A stretch of 64,000 bases of DNA, taken from NCBI GenBank assembly GCA_012034405.1, contig JAAVLZ010000008.1, positions 1 through 64,000 on the forward strand. The letters are read 5' to 3'. Of the stretch, positions 44,443 to 53,497 are shown piece by piece; position 1 is the first letter of the stretch, and each line of letters starts with the position of its first letter. Source of the stretch: Oscillospiraceae bacterium HV4-5-C5C (GTDB lineage Bacteria > Bacillota > Clostridia > Saccharofermentanales > Fastidiosipilaceae). The translations under genes were made by a program, and so were the position numbers. Below the pieces are notes generated by a model that was not told where the DNA came from, did not search any database, and saw only the letters and a list, made by a program, of their open reading frames with translations.

Positions 44443-45355
44443 TTACCTTTCTTTCTTTAAAAACACGTCCGTCAGACGTGGGATGGTTTATGACCTGCCC
44501 GTTAAAATACAGGGTGGCCGAGCCGCCTCCGTCCAGATTATAAGCAGTCTGAACCTGTAATTGTTGCATGAACGCTGCCAGTTGATACAAACTGACACCC
44601 TGACTGGTGGAGCTGCGGCCATCTACCACCACCATAACGTAGTGCAGGTCAGATATCTGCCCCACTGCACTGCGAGGATTCAATTGTCCCTTGGCCTGAT
44701 TGACCTCAGTATTGACCCCGACCTCAATCTGGCCGTCAGACAATAAAGCCGGTCCAAAAGACAAGCCTTGCTGGATCTGCTGTGCTGAAAGCCATTGATC
44801 ACTGATATCCGTTTCAGCTTTCAGCAGCCAGGTCCCATCGGTTTGGATCAGCAGATCAGTCTGGCTGGAGTCACTCCCGGCGCTGCGGTACAAAACGCCG
44901 TTGCGCAGGACCAGTCCGCTGCGGGCACTGTAATAATCTCCGTTTATAGCCAGCACCGCATTATTGGCCTGAGCAATCTCAGAAGTAGCTGCCGTTATAT
45001 TTTTGCCAAAGGTATTGTCAGCCAGGGCGGTTTTCAGATAACTGGCGTCGCTGAGCACGATATCCGCCACATAAATGTCGCTGTCATCCTCTCTGTATTG
45101 GCTGATCTCTATTTTGAAACGAGCATCCTGGTAAAAGCTGGCGCTGCTTTGCGCCGTGCTGTCAGCTGTCTGAGCCTGATCCTCAGCCTGACCGAGCTGG
45201 CTGTCCTCCGTCTCAGCTGTATTGACTGAAGCAACGCTGATCACCGCGTAACGGCGCGGGATCACAAATGTGTCCAGGAGAATGTACCCCGCGGACAGGC
45301 CTAATAATAAGAGGTAAACCAAACTGAAGGTCTTTCCTCTGCCAATTTTTCTCAT
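44420..45355 (-). CDS. Membrane-anchored phosphodiester glycosidase (NAGPA family)
   Basis: The 311-residue protein has an N-terminal signal anchor (residues about 12-34) and a polar, Ser/Gln/Asp-rich linker. The extracellular domain carries the family motifs AINGDYY, NPRSAVG, VVVDGRSS, YNLDGGGSATLYF and VSDILYV. Members remove GlcNAc from phosphodiesters in humans (uncovering enzyme) or act on wall teichoic acid or exopolysaccharide in bacteria. It should act outside the membrane on a glycopolymer. A small membrane-protein gene overlaps its end. Confidence 0.88.
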   Translation of the reverse strand: MRKIGRGKTFSLVYLLLLGLSAGYILLDTFVIPRRYAVISVASVNTAETEDSQLGQAEDQAQTADSTAQSSASFYQDARFKIEISQYREDDSDIYVADIVLSDASYLKTALADNTFGKNITAATSEIAQANNAVLAINGDYYSARSGLVLRNGVLYRSAGSDSSQTDLLIQTDGTWLLKAETDISDQWLSAQQIQQGLSFGPALLSDGQIEVGVNTEVNQAKGQLNPRSAVGQISDLHYVMVVVDGRSSTSQGVSLYQLAAFMQQLQVQTAYNLDGGGSATLYFNGQVINHPTSDGRVFKERKVSDILYVG

Positions 45356-45393
45356 CCCGGCTCCTTTGCTGTACCCTCTCTATCGCAGCCCGC

Positions 45394-45430
45394 TCAGACG
45401 GCTTGGGTTATAGACACTATAACCGTCTGA
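45394..45430 (-). promoter_or_regulatory. Hairpin in the leader of the phosphodiester glycosidase gene
   Basis: An outer stem TCAGAC/GTCTGA (45394-45399 with 45425-45430) encloses a perfect inner stem GGTTATA/TATAACC (45406-45412 with 45418-45424), with a one-sided bulge. There is no T-run, so it is a leader structure or protein-binding site rather than a terminator. It lies about 40 bases upstream of the start codon. Confidence 0.4.
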
Positions 45431-45526
45431 ACTTAAATATAGATTAGTCAGCAGCAGGGTTGGCTGCGGCTTGCGGCGGCTGAGGCTATCTTCTGCACGG
45501 ATACCACCGGCCTTCAGACCGCCGCT

Positions 45527-46432
45527 TCAGTTCTCACCCTTAGGGTAGGGCCAGCGATGTATCACGCCTTTGGATACCAGAATCGCAAAAAAGATCAGAG
45601 CGCAGCCTGACCACGTCTGCCAGCTGATCGGATCCTTAAAAAACATAACTGAGAATAAAAAACCAAAGACAGATTCAAATGATAAAATGAGTGCTGCATG
45701 CGTCTGACTGCTGTGCCGCTGAGCCAGGTTTTGAAGTAAAATCGCTAACGCCGTATTTATGAAGACCAGGTAAAACGTTCCGCCCCAGGCACTTTGATTA
45801 TGGCTGCCCAAAGTGCTGCCGGTAAGGAAGACCGCGACGCAGGACAGCAGGGTAGATGAGACAAATTGGTAAAATGTCATAGCTAATGTATCAACTACCG
45901 AACCGTATTTGCCGATCAGAACCAGCTGCAAGGAAAAAACAGCCGCAAAGCCAAGTGTAATCGGGTCTCCTGGCTGCAGGCTCAACGTCCGGTTCAGTGA
46001 GATGAAGGCAATCCCCAGCAGTGCCAGTAAACCGGCAGCCAGATCCCGCTTAAGCGGCCGCACCTTCAAAATCAGCCAAGCCATAAAAGGCGTAAAAACC
46101 ACATAGGTTGATGCCAGAAAAGCCTGCTTGGCCGAGCTGGTATATTTCAGGCCGACTAACTGCAACAGTAAGCCCGTAAAATGCAGCAAGCCCAAGCTTA
46201 AGCCATAGCGAATCGTTTTGGCGTCAGCCCGCCGAATATTTTTATGAAACAGCAACCCTAAAACAACAGCTGAACCGGCAAATCGATAAAATAACAGCGT
46301 TACCGGTTGAAAGCCGGAAAGCGCTATCTTGCCGGCCACAAAGCCCCCACCCCATATAGCGGCGACCAGGAACAATATCAGATCAGCCTTCAGCTGCCGC
46401 GTCTTTTCCGGAGCGACTTCATGATCTGCCAC
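45527..46432 (-). CDS. EamA/DMT-family transporter
   Basis: A GTG at 46432 is taken as the start because AGGGAGG lies eight bases before it; the upstream in-frame ATG at 46468 has no ribosome site. The 301-residue protein has ten hydrophobic segments in two EamA repeats (first repeat beginning LILFLVAAIWGGGFVAGKIA). The family exports amino acids, metabolites or drugs. The substrate is unknown. It is monocistronic. Confidence 0.85.
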   Translation of the reverse strand: MADHEVAPEKTRQLKADLILFLVAAIWGGGFVAGKIALSGFQPVTLLFYRFAGSAVVLGLLFHKNIRRADAKTIRYGLSLGLLHFTGLLLQLVGLKYTSSAKQAFLASTYVVFTPFMAWLILKVRPLKRDLAAGLLALLGIAFISLNRTLSLQPGDPITLGFAAVFSLQLVLIGKYGSVVDTLAMTFYQFVSSTLLSCVAVFLTGSTLGSHNQSAWGGTFYLVFINTALAILLQNLAQRHSSQTHAALILSFESVFGFLFSVMFFKDPISWQTWSGCALIFFAILVSKGVIHRWPYPKGEN

Positions 46433-46538
46433 GTCAGGAACCTCCCTGTTGCGATTGAAAGCAAACATTTATTTTGCGTTCCGCAATATTTTTCAGTAGT
46501 CTTATTGTACCGCAACCACGGACCAGACGCAGGCTGAT

Positions 46539-46575
46539 AAAAAACTTGCCGCGGTCTCTTAAAGTCCGCGGCAAG
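46539..46575 (-). terminator. Terminator of the Opp operon
   Basis: A perfect 10-bp stem CTTGCCGCGG/CCGCGGCAAG (46545-46554 with 46566-46575) and an 11-base loop are followed on the minus strand by six T. It lies 85 bases after the last opp gene. Confidence 0.85.
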
Positions 46576-46659
46576 CTGCAAGCTGGGGGCTATGATTAAG
46601 CTTGAGAAAGGTGTGAGGTTTCAAATCAGGAACAAAACCTCAGACTGCGTTATTTGAGT

Positions 46660-47625
46660 TCAGAATAAATGGCAGGCAACCAGGTGAGCCTGTCCTAAAT
46701 CCTTCAGCACCGGTGTTTCCTGATGGCAGCGCTCCATGGCATGCGGACAACGGCTGGCGAAGCGGCACCCAGGCTGACAGTTTATCGGGCTGCCGACTTC
46801 ACCCTCAAGCGGCAGAACTTCCTTCTGCCGCTCAATTTGAGGGTCAGGAATGGGGATGGCACTTAATAACGCCTGAGTATAAGGATGCAGAGGATGGCTG
46901 TATAATTCTTCGCTGGCAGCCAGTTCAACCAGATGGCCCATATACATAACTGCAACCCGGTCAGATATATGCTTGACCATGGATAAATCATGAGCGATGA
47001 AAAGATAAGTCAGCCCCAGTTCCTGCTGCAGTTTGATCAGCAGATTAACCACCTGAGCCTGGATGGAGACGTCCAGTGCGGAGATAGGTTCATCACAGAT
47101 TATAAACTCCGGGTCAACTGCCAGCGCCCGGGCTATCCCGATCCGCTGGCGCTGACCGCCGGAAAATTCATGGGGGAAACGGTTGGCATGTTCCTTATTA
47201 AGACCGACCAGGCCCAGCAGTTCCTGAATCCGCTGCTGCCGCTGTTTCACACCCGGATAGAGGCCAAAGTTTTCCATCCCCTCGGCTATAATATCTCCGA
47301 CCGTCATCCGGGGATTCAGCGAAGCATAAGGATCCTGGAAAATCATCTGCGCCCGTTTTTTAAACCAGTGGGCCTGCGGGCCTGTCAGATGAGTTATGTC
47401 TTTACCCTCATAGCGGATGCTGCCGGAAGTTGCCGGATACAGGCCGATGATCGTGCGGCCGCAGGTCGTTTTCCCGCAGCCGCTTTCACCCACGAGGCCA
47501 AAAGTTTCACCGCGGTAAATATCAAAGGAAACATCATCAACCGCCATCAGCCGGCCCTTTTTCCGGATGGTGAAGTATTTTTTCAGGTGCTCTACCTGTA
47601 ATAGCTTGGACTTGGTTTCAGGCAT
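46660..47625 (-). CDS. oppF: Oligopeptide ABC transporter, ATP-binding protein (OppF type)
   Basis: The 321-residue ATPase has Walker A VGESGCGKTT, Q-loop MIFQDPYASLNPRM, signature FSGGQRQR, Walker B EFIICDEPISALD and switch His in IAHDLSMV. The C-terminal extension has cysteines in CQPGCRFASRCPHAMERC, which bind an iron-sulfur or zinc site in this family. It pairs with the OppD-type ATPase encoded upstream, overlapping it by eight bases. It is the last gene of the operon. Confidence 0.93.
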   Translation of the reverse strand: MPETKSKLLQVEHLKKYFTIRKKGRLMAVDDVSFDIYRGETFGLVGESGCGKTTCGRTIIGLYPATSGSIRYEGKDITHLTGPQAHWFKKRAQMIFQDPYASLNPRMTVGDIIAEGMENFGLYPGVKQRQQRIQELLGLVGLNKEHANRFPHEFSGGQRQRIGIARALAVDPEFIICDEPISALDVSIQAQVVNLLIKLQQELGLTYLFIAHDLSMVKHISDRVAVMYMGHLVELAASEELYSHPLHPYTQALLSAIPIPDPQIERQKEVLPLEGEVGSPINCQPGCRFASRCPHAMERCHQETPVLKDLGQAHLVACHLF

Positions 47626-48649
47626 GATTTAAGACCTCACTTACATCTTGGTAATCAAAAGCCGCTTTGGCCAGATCATCATGCAGCCAGCAAGCAGCCT
47701 GGTGGGTGTCCGAAAAGCTGGTGTAAGCCGGATCCCGATGCTGACAGACCTTCATACAGTACTGGCAGCGGCTGGCAAAGCCACAGCCCTGTGGAGGAGC
47801 GATCATATCCGGTGGGGTACCAGGGATAATCTGCAGCCGGGCCTTATTTTCCTGATTCAGACTGGGAACAGCTTTGAGCAGGGCGCTGGTGTACGGGTGC
47901 TGAGGGTGACTGAATATTTCTGCTACCGTTCCCTGCTCAACAATCCGACCCGCATACATCACGCTGATGTAATCGGCCATACCGGCTACCACCCCCAGAT
48001 CATGCGTGATCATGATGACAGCAGTATGCTCTTGTTTTTGAATATTGCGCAGCAATTGCAGGATCTGGGCCTGAATGGTCACATCCAGCGCCGTAGTCGG
48101 CTCGTCCGCAATCATCAGCCGGGGCTTGCAGGCCAACGCTATGGCGATGACCACCCGTTGACGCATGCCGCCGGAGAATTCATAGGGATACTGATTGATC
48201 CGCTCCTCCGGATTGGGGATATTAACCATCCTGAGCAGCTCCAGCGTCCTCTCCCGGGCTTCCTGCCGGCTCAGCTTGTTGTGCAAAAGGATATTTTCCA
48301 TAATCTGCCGGCCGATTTTCATGGTAGGGTTAAGCGAAGTCATTGGGTCCTGAAAAATCATCGCGGCATCCTTACCGCGATAGTTTCGCCACTGCCGGTC
48401 AGTAAATTTCAGGACTTCCTGTCCTGCAAAATTGATGGAGCTATCCGCCTTGACTTCTCCGGACGGGGGTTCGATCAGGCCCAGCACCGCTTTAGATGTA
48501 ACGGTTTTGCCTGAACCGGATTCCCCGACGATCGCCATACACTCGCCTTCGTTAACCTTAAAGGAGACACCTCTGACGGCCTGTACCTCACCGGCGTAGG
48601 TATGGAAAGAAATGCGCAGATTTTTGACTGCCAGTAATTGATTGGTCAT
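47618..48649 (-). CDS. oppD: Oligopeptide ABC transporter, ATP-binding protein (OppD type)
   Basis: The 343-residue ATPase has Walker A VGESGSGKT, Q-loop MIFQDPMTSLNPTM, signature FSGGMRQR, Walker B PRLMIADEPTTALD and His in ITHDLGVV, again with the C-terminal cysteine-rich CGFASRCQYCMKVC segment. It forms a heterodimer with the OppF-type protein to drive peptide uptake. It lies 17 bases after the second permease gene. Confidence 0.93.
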   Translation of the reverse strand: MTNQLLAVKNLRISFHTYAGEVQAVRGVSFKVNEGECMAIVGESGSGKTVTSKAVLGLIEPPSGEVKADSSINFAGQEVLKFTDRQWRNYRGKDAAMIFQDPMTSLNPTMKIGRQIMENILLHNKLSRQEARERTLELLRMVNIPNPEERINQYPYEFSGGMRQRVVIAIALACKPRLMIADEPTTALDVTIQAQILQLLRNIQKQEHTAVIMITHDLGVVAGMADYISVMYAGRIVEQGTVAEIFSHPQHPYTSALLKAVPSLNQENKARLQIIPGTPPDMIAPPQGCGFASRCQYCMKVCQHRDPAYTSFSDTHQAACWLHDDLAKAAFDYQDVSEVLNHA

Positions 48650-48666
48650 AGGATACGTCCTTTCCG

Positions 48667-49629
48667 TTATTGACGCAGTTTGGGATCAAACGCGTCTCTG
48701 AGGCCATCGCCCAGGAGATTAAAGGCCAGCATGGTAATGGACAATGCCAAAGCCGGAAAAATCAGCTCATGCGGATAATAGGCCATCTGCTGCTGTCCAA
48801 GCGAAGCCATGGCTCCCCAGCTGGTCAGCGGCGGCTGTATCCCCATACCCAGGAAGCTTAAAAAGGCTTCTGAAAAGATGAACCCAGGGATGCTGAATGT
48901 CGTGTTGATAATAATCAGGCTCATCGTGTTGGGGATCAGATGACGGGTAATGATTTTATAGGATGGGGTGCCCAGGACTTTGGCCGCCATGACATATTCG
49001 CTTTCCTTCAGCTGCAGCACCTGCCCTCTGACCAGCCGCGCCAGGCCGGTCCAACTGGTCATGCACAGCGCCAGCAGCAGTGAGGTCATACCTTTTCCTA
49101 AAAAGACTGACACAATAATGACCACCACCATATAGGGAATGCCGACCAGGATTTCTACAATCCGCATCATGATGTCATCTACCAAACCGCCAAAATAGCC
49201 GCTGATACCTCCATAAAGGACGCCAATCAGCAGGGACACCAGCGCTCCGACCACGCCGATAGCCAGAGATACCCGCCCGCCGATCCAGATCCGGGCAAAG
49301 ATATCCCGCCCCAGATCATCCAGGCCAAAAATATGCTGCCAGGTAGGTCCCTGATTGGTAATGGCGATATTCTGTTCATCAAACGAATGAGGGTAAATCA
49401 AGGGGGCAAATATGCACATCAGGATGATAAAAACCAGCAGACCCAGACTGAGCATGGCCACCCGGTTCTTTTTCAGGCGGCGCAGGCCATCCTGCCAATA
49501 TGAGATGCTGGGTCGCTGCAGCTGTTCTGAAAGCTGCTCGTTAACGCCGACGCGTACAAACTGGTCAGCACTTATATCACCGGAGGTCAAAGTTTTGAAA
49601 GCAGATTGTTCTGTCACCACGGTCCTCAC
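48667..49629 (-). CDS. oppC: Oligopeptide ABC transporter, permease (OppC type)
   Basis: The 320-residue protein has a long cytoplasmic N-terminal tail, a first membrane segment after KKNRVAM, then five more, and the coupling loop VMAAKVLGTPSYKIITRHLIPN. The OppC hallmark FGLDDLGRDIFARI is present. It overlaps the OppB gene by four bases (ATGA). It is one half of the membrane channel. Confidence 0.93.
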   Translation of the reverse strand: MRTVVTEQSAFKTLTSGDISADQFVRVGVNEQLSEQLQRPSISYWQDGLRRLKKNRVAMLSLGLLVFIILMCIFAPLIYPHSFDEQNIAITNQGPTWQHIFGLDDLGRDIFARIWIGGRVSLAIGVVGALVSLLIGVLYGGISGYFGGLVDDIMMRIVEILVGIPYMVVVIIVSVFLGKGMTSLLLALCMTSWTGLARLVRGQVLQLKESEYVMAAKVLGTPSYKIITRHLIPNTMSLIIINTTFSIPGFIFSEAFLSFLGMGIQPPLTSWGAMASLGQQQMAYYPHELIFPALALSITMLAFNLLGDGLRDAFDPKLRQ

Positions 49630-50588
49630 CTTTCCTTCTTACCTTCAATGATGCCCTTGCGGACTCTGGGATCGACGATAGCGTAGAGAACATCCATAAC
49701 CACCATACAGAAAATAAAGATAAAGGAAAAAAAGACCGTGGTGGCAAGGATCATGGGATAATCCCGTCCGTTGACACTGTCAACATAGTAACGGCCCAGG
49801 CCGGGAATAGAAAACATCCGTTCAATGACAAAGGATCCGGTCACCACCCCGGCAATCTGCGGCGCTACAATGGTAATAATGGGCGTGATGGCATTGCGCA
49901 TGACGTGCCGGCGGATGATCTGGAAGCGCGACAGGCCTTTCGATTTAGCCAGGAGGATATAGTCATTGTTAAGGACATCCAGTACCGATGAGCGCATGAA
50001 TCGGGAGTAGGTGGCGATCCCGCCAATGGCCGCTGACAGGGTAGGTAAAGCGGTGTACTTGAACTGATCGGCTATGCTGCTGCCGGACACGGCCCAGCCG
50101 ACAATCGGAAAGTAACCGCCCGCGGCATACTTTTGCAACAAAGCGGCAAAAACAAAACTCGGAATGGATACCCCCAGGATCGCGATAAAAATAGTAAGAA
50201 AATCAATCCAGCGTCCGCGGTGCAGCGCGGCCAGAATGCCCAACAAAATACCTAAAACCAGGCCCAGTACGACAGCCTGCAGACCCAGCTGAAGCGAAGC
50301 CGGAAAACGCTCTTCAATGATGGTATTGGCAGTCAGGCCGGGCGTTGTGTATGACTCCCCCAGTTCCCCTTTGGCCAGATTTTGCAGGTAGATCACATAC
50401 TGCTCTCCAACCGGCTTATCCAGACCCCACTTGGCCTTTAAATTTTCGGCTACCGCTTCCGGCAATACCTTCATACTGGATTGGGTCGCGTCACCCGGCA
50501 TGCTGTACATCATAAAAAAGGTAGCAGTCAGGATAATCCATAAGGTAACCACCAGATAGCCAACTTTTTTCAGAATATATTTGAACAT
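49626..50588 (-). CDS. oppB: Oligopeptide ABC transporter, permease (OppB type)
   Basis: The 320-residue protein has six membrane segments, starting MFKYILKKVGYLVVTLWIILTAT as usual for OppB. The coupling loop is ILLAKSKGLSRFQIIRRHVMRNA, and FVIERMFSIPGLGRY near the end is diagnostic. It forms the channel with OppC. It follows the binding-protein gene after 142 bases that contain a strong hairpin. Confidence 0.93.
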   Translation of the reverse strand: MFKYILKKVGYLVVTLWIILTATFFMMYSMPGDATQSSMKVLPEAVAENLKAKWGLDKPVGEQYVIYLQNLAKGELGESYTTPGLTANTIIEERFPASLQLGLQAVVLGLVLGILLGILAALHRGRWIDFLTIFIAILGVSIPSFVFAALLQKYAAGGYFPIVGWAVSGSSIADQFKYTALPTLSAAIGGIATYSRFMRSSVLDVLNNDYILLAKSKGLSRFQIIRRHVMRNAITPIITIVAPQIAGVVTGSFVIERMFSIPGLGRYYVDSVNGRDYPMILATTVFFSFIFIFCMVVMDVLYAIVDPRVRKGIIEGKKER

Positions 50589-50662
50589 TTCTGCCTCCTG
50601 AGTTTGTCTCTTGCATCAGGCCAGGTTCTGCTGTTGCCGGTGACCGGCCGCAGCAGACTGAC

Positions 50663-50708
50663 AAAAGCCGCCCAGTCTCCAGCTATACTGGTTTGCAGAC
50701 AAGGCGGC
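50663..50708 (-). terminator. Attenuator-like hairpin between oppA and oppB
   Basis: Nested stems are GCCGCC/GGCGGC (50667-50672 with 50703-50708), GTCT/AGAC and CCAG/CTGG. On the minus strand TTTT (50663-50666) follows. The stem is interrupted, so it is probably a leaky terminator that lowers permease expression relative to the binding protein. Confidence 0.5.
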
Positions 50709-50730
50709 AGTTGGGGTGCCTGACTAAAGC

Positions 50731-52428
50731 TTAACCTTCAAGATACGCGTCGCGCAGTTCAATAGCCGGTCCGCCCGCGCTATTGATGTAAACGCCCTTG
50801 AGATTTTTGCTCATGACAACATTTTGATAACCAAAGGTGATAGGTGAAATACCGCAGTCATCTACGGTCAGGATCTTTTCAGCCTCAGCAAAATTTTCTG
50901 CCCGTTTGGTCATATCAGATTCAGTCTTATTGGCGTTGATCAGCTCGTCATAGGTGCTGTTGGAGTAGAACGCCGCATTGTTGCCGTCACCGGTGGTATA
51001 GCACTGGAAGAAGGTCATGGGGTCGTTGTAGTCCGCGCCCCAGCCGGTCTGGCAGACCTGATACAGGCCCTTGGATACTTGATTGTTGAAGGCAGAATTA
51101 TCAGAGGCAGTTTCGATGTTGACCTTGACACCCAGCTTGGTCTGCCATTGGTTCTGATAATACTCCGCAATCACCTTGGTATCGCTGTTGGAGTTGCTTT
51201 GTAAGAAGGTGATTTCCAGAGTTTCGCCGGAACGTCCGATTTCTTCAAGGCCTTCATTCAGCAAGGTCTTGGCGTCTTCAGCCAGTAAATCTGTCATCGG
51301 CTCAGCATACAAAGTGCGATACTCGTCCGTACCGACTGACATACCATAAGGGATCAGACCAGCAGCAGCTTTGCCCTTTTTGGCCACATTATTGACATAC
51401 GCGTCGCGGTCAAAGGCGATGGCAAAGGCCTTCCGGATCTTGGCATTGGTGAAAACGCCGTCCGGATCCTGGTTGTTAAAGCTGATATAAGACATGCTGG
51501 CTTGCGGAGCGGCAGACAGCTGAACATCGCCGCTGTCAATTTTGCTCTGCAGACTGGTCACATATTCAGAACGGACATTGCTGAGCAAGTCTATCTGACC
51601 GGCGTCAAAGAGCTGCTGGCGGGTATTTTCATCCTGAGCCAGCGGCATATCTATTTCATCCAGTTTGATGTTATCTGCGTCCCAGTAATTGGGGTTCTTT
51701 TTCAAAACGACCTTGGTCCCGCGGGTCCATTCACTGACATAGAACGGGCCGCTCTGAGCCAATTCCTCAGCGGTAGCGCCGTATGAAGCATTCGCGCTGC
51801 CCTGGGTCTTGCTTTCCGGAACCGGAGTGATATTGGAAAAGGTCAGCAGCTGATCAAAATAAGGTAAGGCCTCGGTCAGGGTAATCTGCAGAGTTTTGTC
51901 GTCCAGCGCGACTGCGCCGACATCTTCTTTGGTACCGGTTCCGGTATTAAAGGCTTCGCCCCCCTTGATGCAGTAAAAAATACCGGCATTGTGGCTGTTG
52001 ACTTCAGGGTCAAACAAACGACGGATCGAATTGACATAGTCCTCGGCTTTAACTTCGGTGCCATCCTGATATTTGTTGTCACGTAGTTTGAAGGTCCAGG
52101 TCAGGCCATCCTCTGAATGTTCATAGGATTCTGCTCCGGCCGGAGTCAGCTCGCCGTTTATCAGGCGAACCAGGGTTTCCTGGGTTTCCAGAACAATCTG
52201 GTTTTTTTGAGTGTCATCCGCACGGCCAGGATCTAAGGTATCCGGATCAGTGGTCATCACGATACTGATCTTGCCGCCGGTGCTCTGAGCGTCAGCCTGA
52301 CTGCTGTCGGTTTGCGTGCCGCTGCCAGAGGCAGTGCTGCTGCTGCTGCTGCTGCTGCCGCTGCTGCCACAAGCAGTCAGGGTAGCCGCCAACAGCGCAG
52401 CTAATACTACTGTAAGATGCTTTTTCAT
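50731..52428 (-). CDS. oppA: Oligopeptide ABC transporter, substrate-binding lipoprotein
   Basis: The 565-residue protein has a lipoprotein signal with lipobox LTAC (lipidated C20), a run of serines encoded by a CAG/AGC-type triplet repeat, then a family 5 binding domain (KISIVMTTDPDTLDPGRADD onward, with SGPFYVSEWTRGTKVVLKKNPNYW). It captures peptides outside the cell. The gene is preceded by GntR and followed by the permeases and ATPases. Confidence 0.92.
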   Translation of the reverse strand: MKKHLTVVLAALLAATLTACGSSGSSSSSSSTASGSGTQTDSSQADAQSTGGKISIVMTTDPDTLDPGRADDTQKNQIVLETQETLVRLINGELTPAGAESYEHSEDGLTWTFKLRDNKYQDGTEVKAEDYVNSIRRLFDPEVNSHNAGIFYCIKGGEAFNTGTGTKEDVGAVALDDKTLQITLTEALPYFDQLLTFSNITPVPESKTQGSANASYGATAEELAQSGPFYVSEWTRGTKVVLKKNPNYWDADNIKLDEIDMPLAQDENTRQQLFDAGQIDLLSNVRSEYVTSLQSKIDSGDVQLSAAPQASMSYISFNNQDPDGVFTNAKIRKAFAIAFDRDAYVNNVAKKGKAAAGLIPYGMSVGTDEYRTLYAEPMTDLLAEDAKTLLNEGLEEIGRSGETLEITFLQSNSNSDTKVIAEYYQNQWQTKLGVKVNIETASDNSAFNNQVSKGLYQVCQTGWGADYNDPMTFFQCYTTGDGNNAAFYSNSTYDELINANKTESDMTKRAENFAEAEKILTVDDCGISPITFGYQNVVMSKNLKGVYINSAGGPAIELRDAYLEG

Positions 52429-52486
52429 AACGTTCCTCCTATTTTCGCTGCAGCTAGCTGCCGCAGTGAATTCCGTTTGCTGGTGG

Positions 52487-53182
52487 TTATTCTATCGTCT
52501 GATGCACCAGATCTGCATAGACACAGCCTAAGAGTTTGGTATTGATGGCTTGCGCTTTATGAATATTGCGCTCACAAATAGCCAGATACAGATCATGATG
52601 ATAGGGCATGCTTTCTCTGAACGGATCCGTCATGTTCAGCGGGAACTCCCATAGCGCATCCATTTTGTCATTAAGAAGTTTTATCATGGCTGCCATGATT
52701 TTGTTATGGCATAGCTCGTAAATCTGCTGATGGAATTGATGGTCTTCTTGCACCTGCCGCTGACCGGCATGAAATTTCTGCATCAGGATGGCTTCAATTT
52801 TACCTAATTCATTCAGCTCGGCATCGGTGGCTTTACGGATGACCATGGCCAGGATTTCTGATTCCAGCGCCTGCCTGACCTCCACAACCTCCAGCAGCTG
52901 TTCCTTTTCATTATTGAAGGCTAAGACAGAACTAAAGGCATCCTGAGGGCGTTGGGAGCGGCCGACATAAATACCTTTGCCGTTTTTCACCTCAATCACA
53001 GCTTCTGCTTCCAGTGTTTTGACCGCTTCTCTCAAAGCGGTCCGGCTGACCCCCATCATATCGCTCAAAGCGCCTTGTGACGGCAGCTTATCTCCTGGCT
53101 GCAATTTATGCTCCTGAATATATTCCTGAATATACTTAATAATCCTTGTCTGTAGTGAAACCTGTTCAATTGGTTTTTGCAT
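52487..53182 (-). CDS. GntR-family regulator (FadR/FCD subfamily) of the Opp operon
   Basis: The ATG at 53182 is chosen because AAGGA lies upstream and MQKPIEQVSLQTRII is the natural opening; an in-frame ATG at 53203 has no ribosome site. The 231-residue protein has a winged helix (LPSQGALSDMMGVSRTALREAVKTLEAEAVIEVKNGKGIYV) and a helical FCD ligand-binding domain. It is the first gene of the peptide-transport operon, 58 bases before oppA, and probably controls it through a site at its own promoter. Confidence 0.9.
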   Translation of the reverse strand: MQKPIEQVSLQTRIIKYIQEYIQEHKLQPGDKLPSQGALSDMMGVSRTALREAVKTLEAEAVIEVKNGKGIYVGRSQRPQDAFSSVLAFNNEKEQLLEVVEVRQALESEILAMVIRKATDAELNELGKIEAILMQKFHAGQRQVQEDHQFHQQIYELCHNKIMAAMIKLLNDKMDALWEFPLNMTDPFRESMPYHHDLYLAICERNIHKAQAINTKLLGCVYADLVHQTIE

Positions 53183-53320
53183 AATAATCAAATTCCTTTG
53201 CATAGTATGCGTGTAGGCCAGGATATTTAAGCTGTCAGGACAGGTTTCAGCTTCAGTAAACGTTCCGCAGTAAACTGCTATAGGCGACCGGAAAATATGC
53301 TCCGGCTTTCGGCTAACCTG

Positions 53321-53366
53321 TATGATAGCATATAGGTAAAATACAACTAACCGGCAGATCTGTCAA
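53321..53366 (-). promoter_or_regulatory. Promoter and likely operator of the gntR-opp operon
   Basis: On the minus strand TTGACA (53361-53366) and TATTTT (53338-53343) are 17 bases apart. TATGATAGCATA (53321-53332), with arms TATG/CATA around ATAG, covers the predicted start point and is a likely GntR site. A second inverted repeat GCATAGTATGC is at 53200-53210. Confidence 0.6.
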
Positions 53367-53387
53367 CGGTATATTTTTGCAAATCAT

Positions 53388-53425
53388 AAAAATGCAGCCC
53401 CCAAATCTCGTGGTTCAGGAGCTGC
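53388..53425 (-). terminator. Terminator of the alpha-mannosidase operon
   Basis: The stem GCAGCCCC/GGAGCTGC (53394-53402 with 53418-53425, one G-T pair) is followed on the minus strand by ATTTTT. It lies 73 bases past the GH38 stop codon. Confidence 0.6.
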
Positions 53426-53497
53426 GCAAAGCAAAACTGTATTAGTTCAGTCTATATTAGGTCTGCATGATATTGCCGGGTTTCTTGCATGGTCAAC

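Noticed and set aside
47648-48514. A 288-codon plus-strand open frame over oppD, and a 203-codon one over oppF at 46990-47601.
   Set aside because: Both are antisense shadows of clearly identified ATPase genes and have no family features.
52329-52360. Short tandem GCTGCT units considered as a CRISPR or VNTR array.
   Set aside because: The repeat is a three-base codon repeat inside oppA that encodes serines; there are no spacers.
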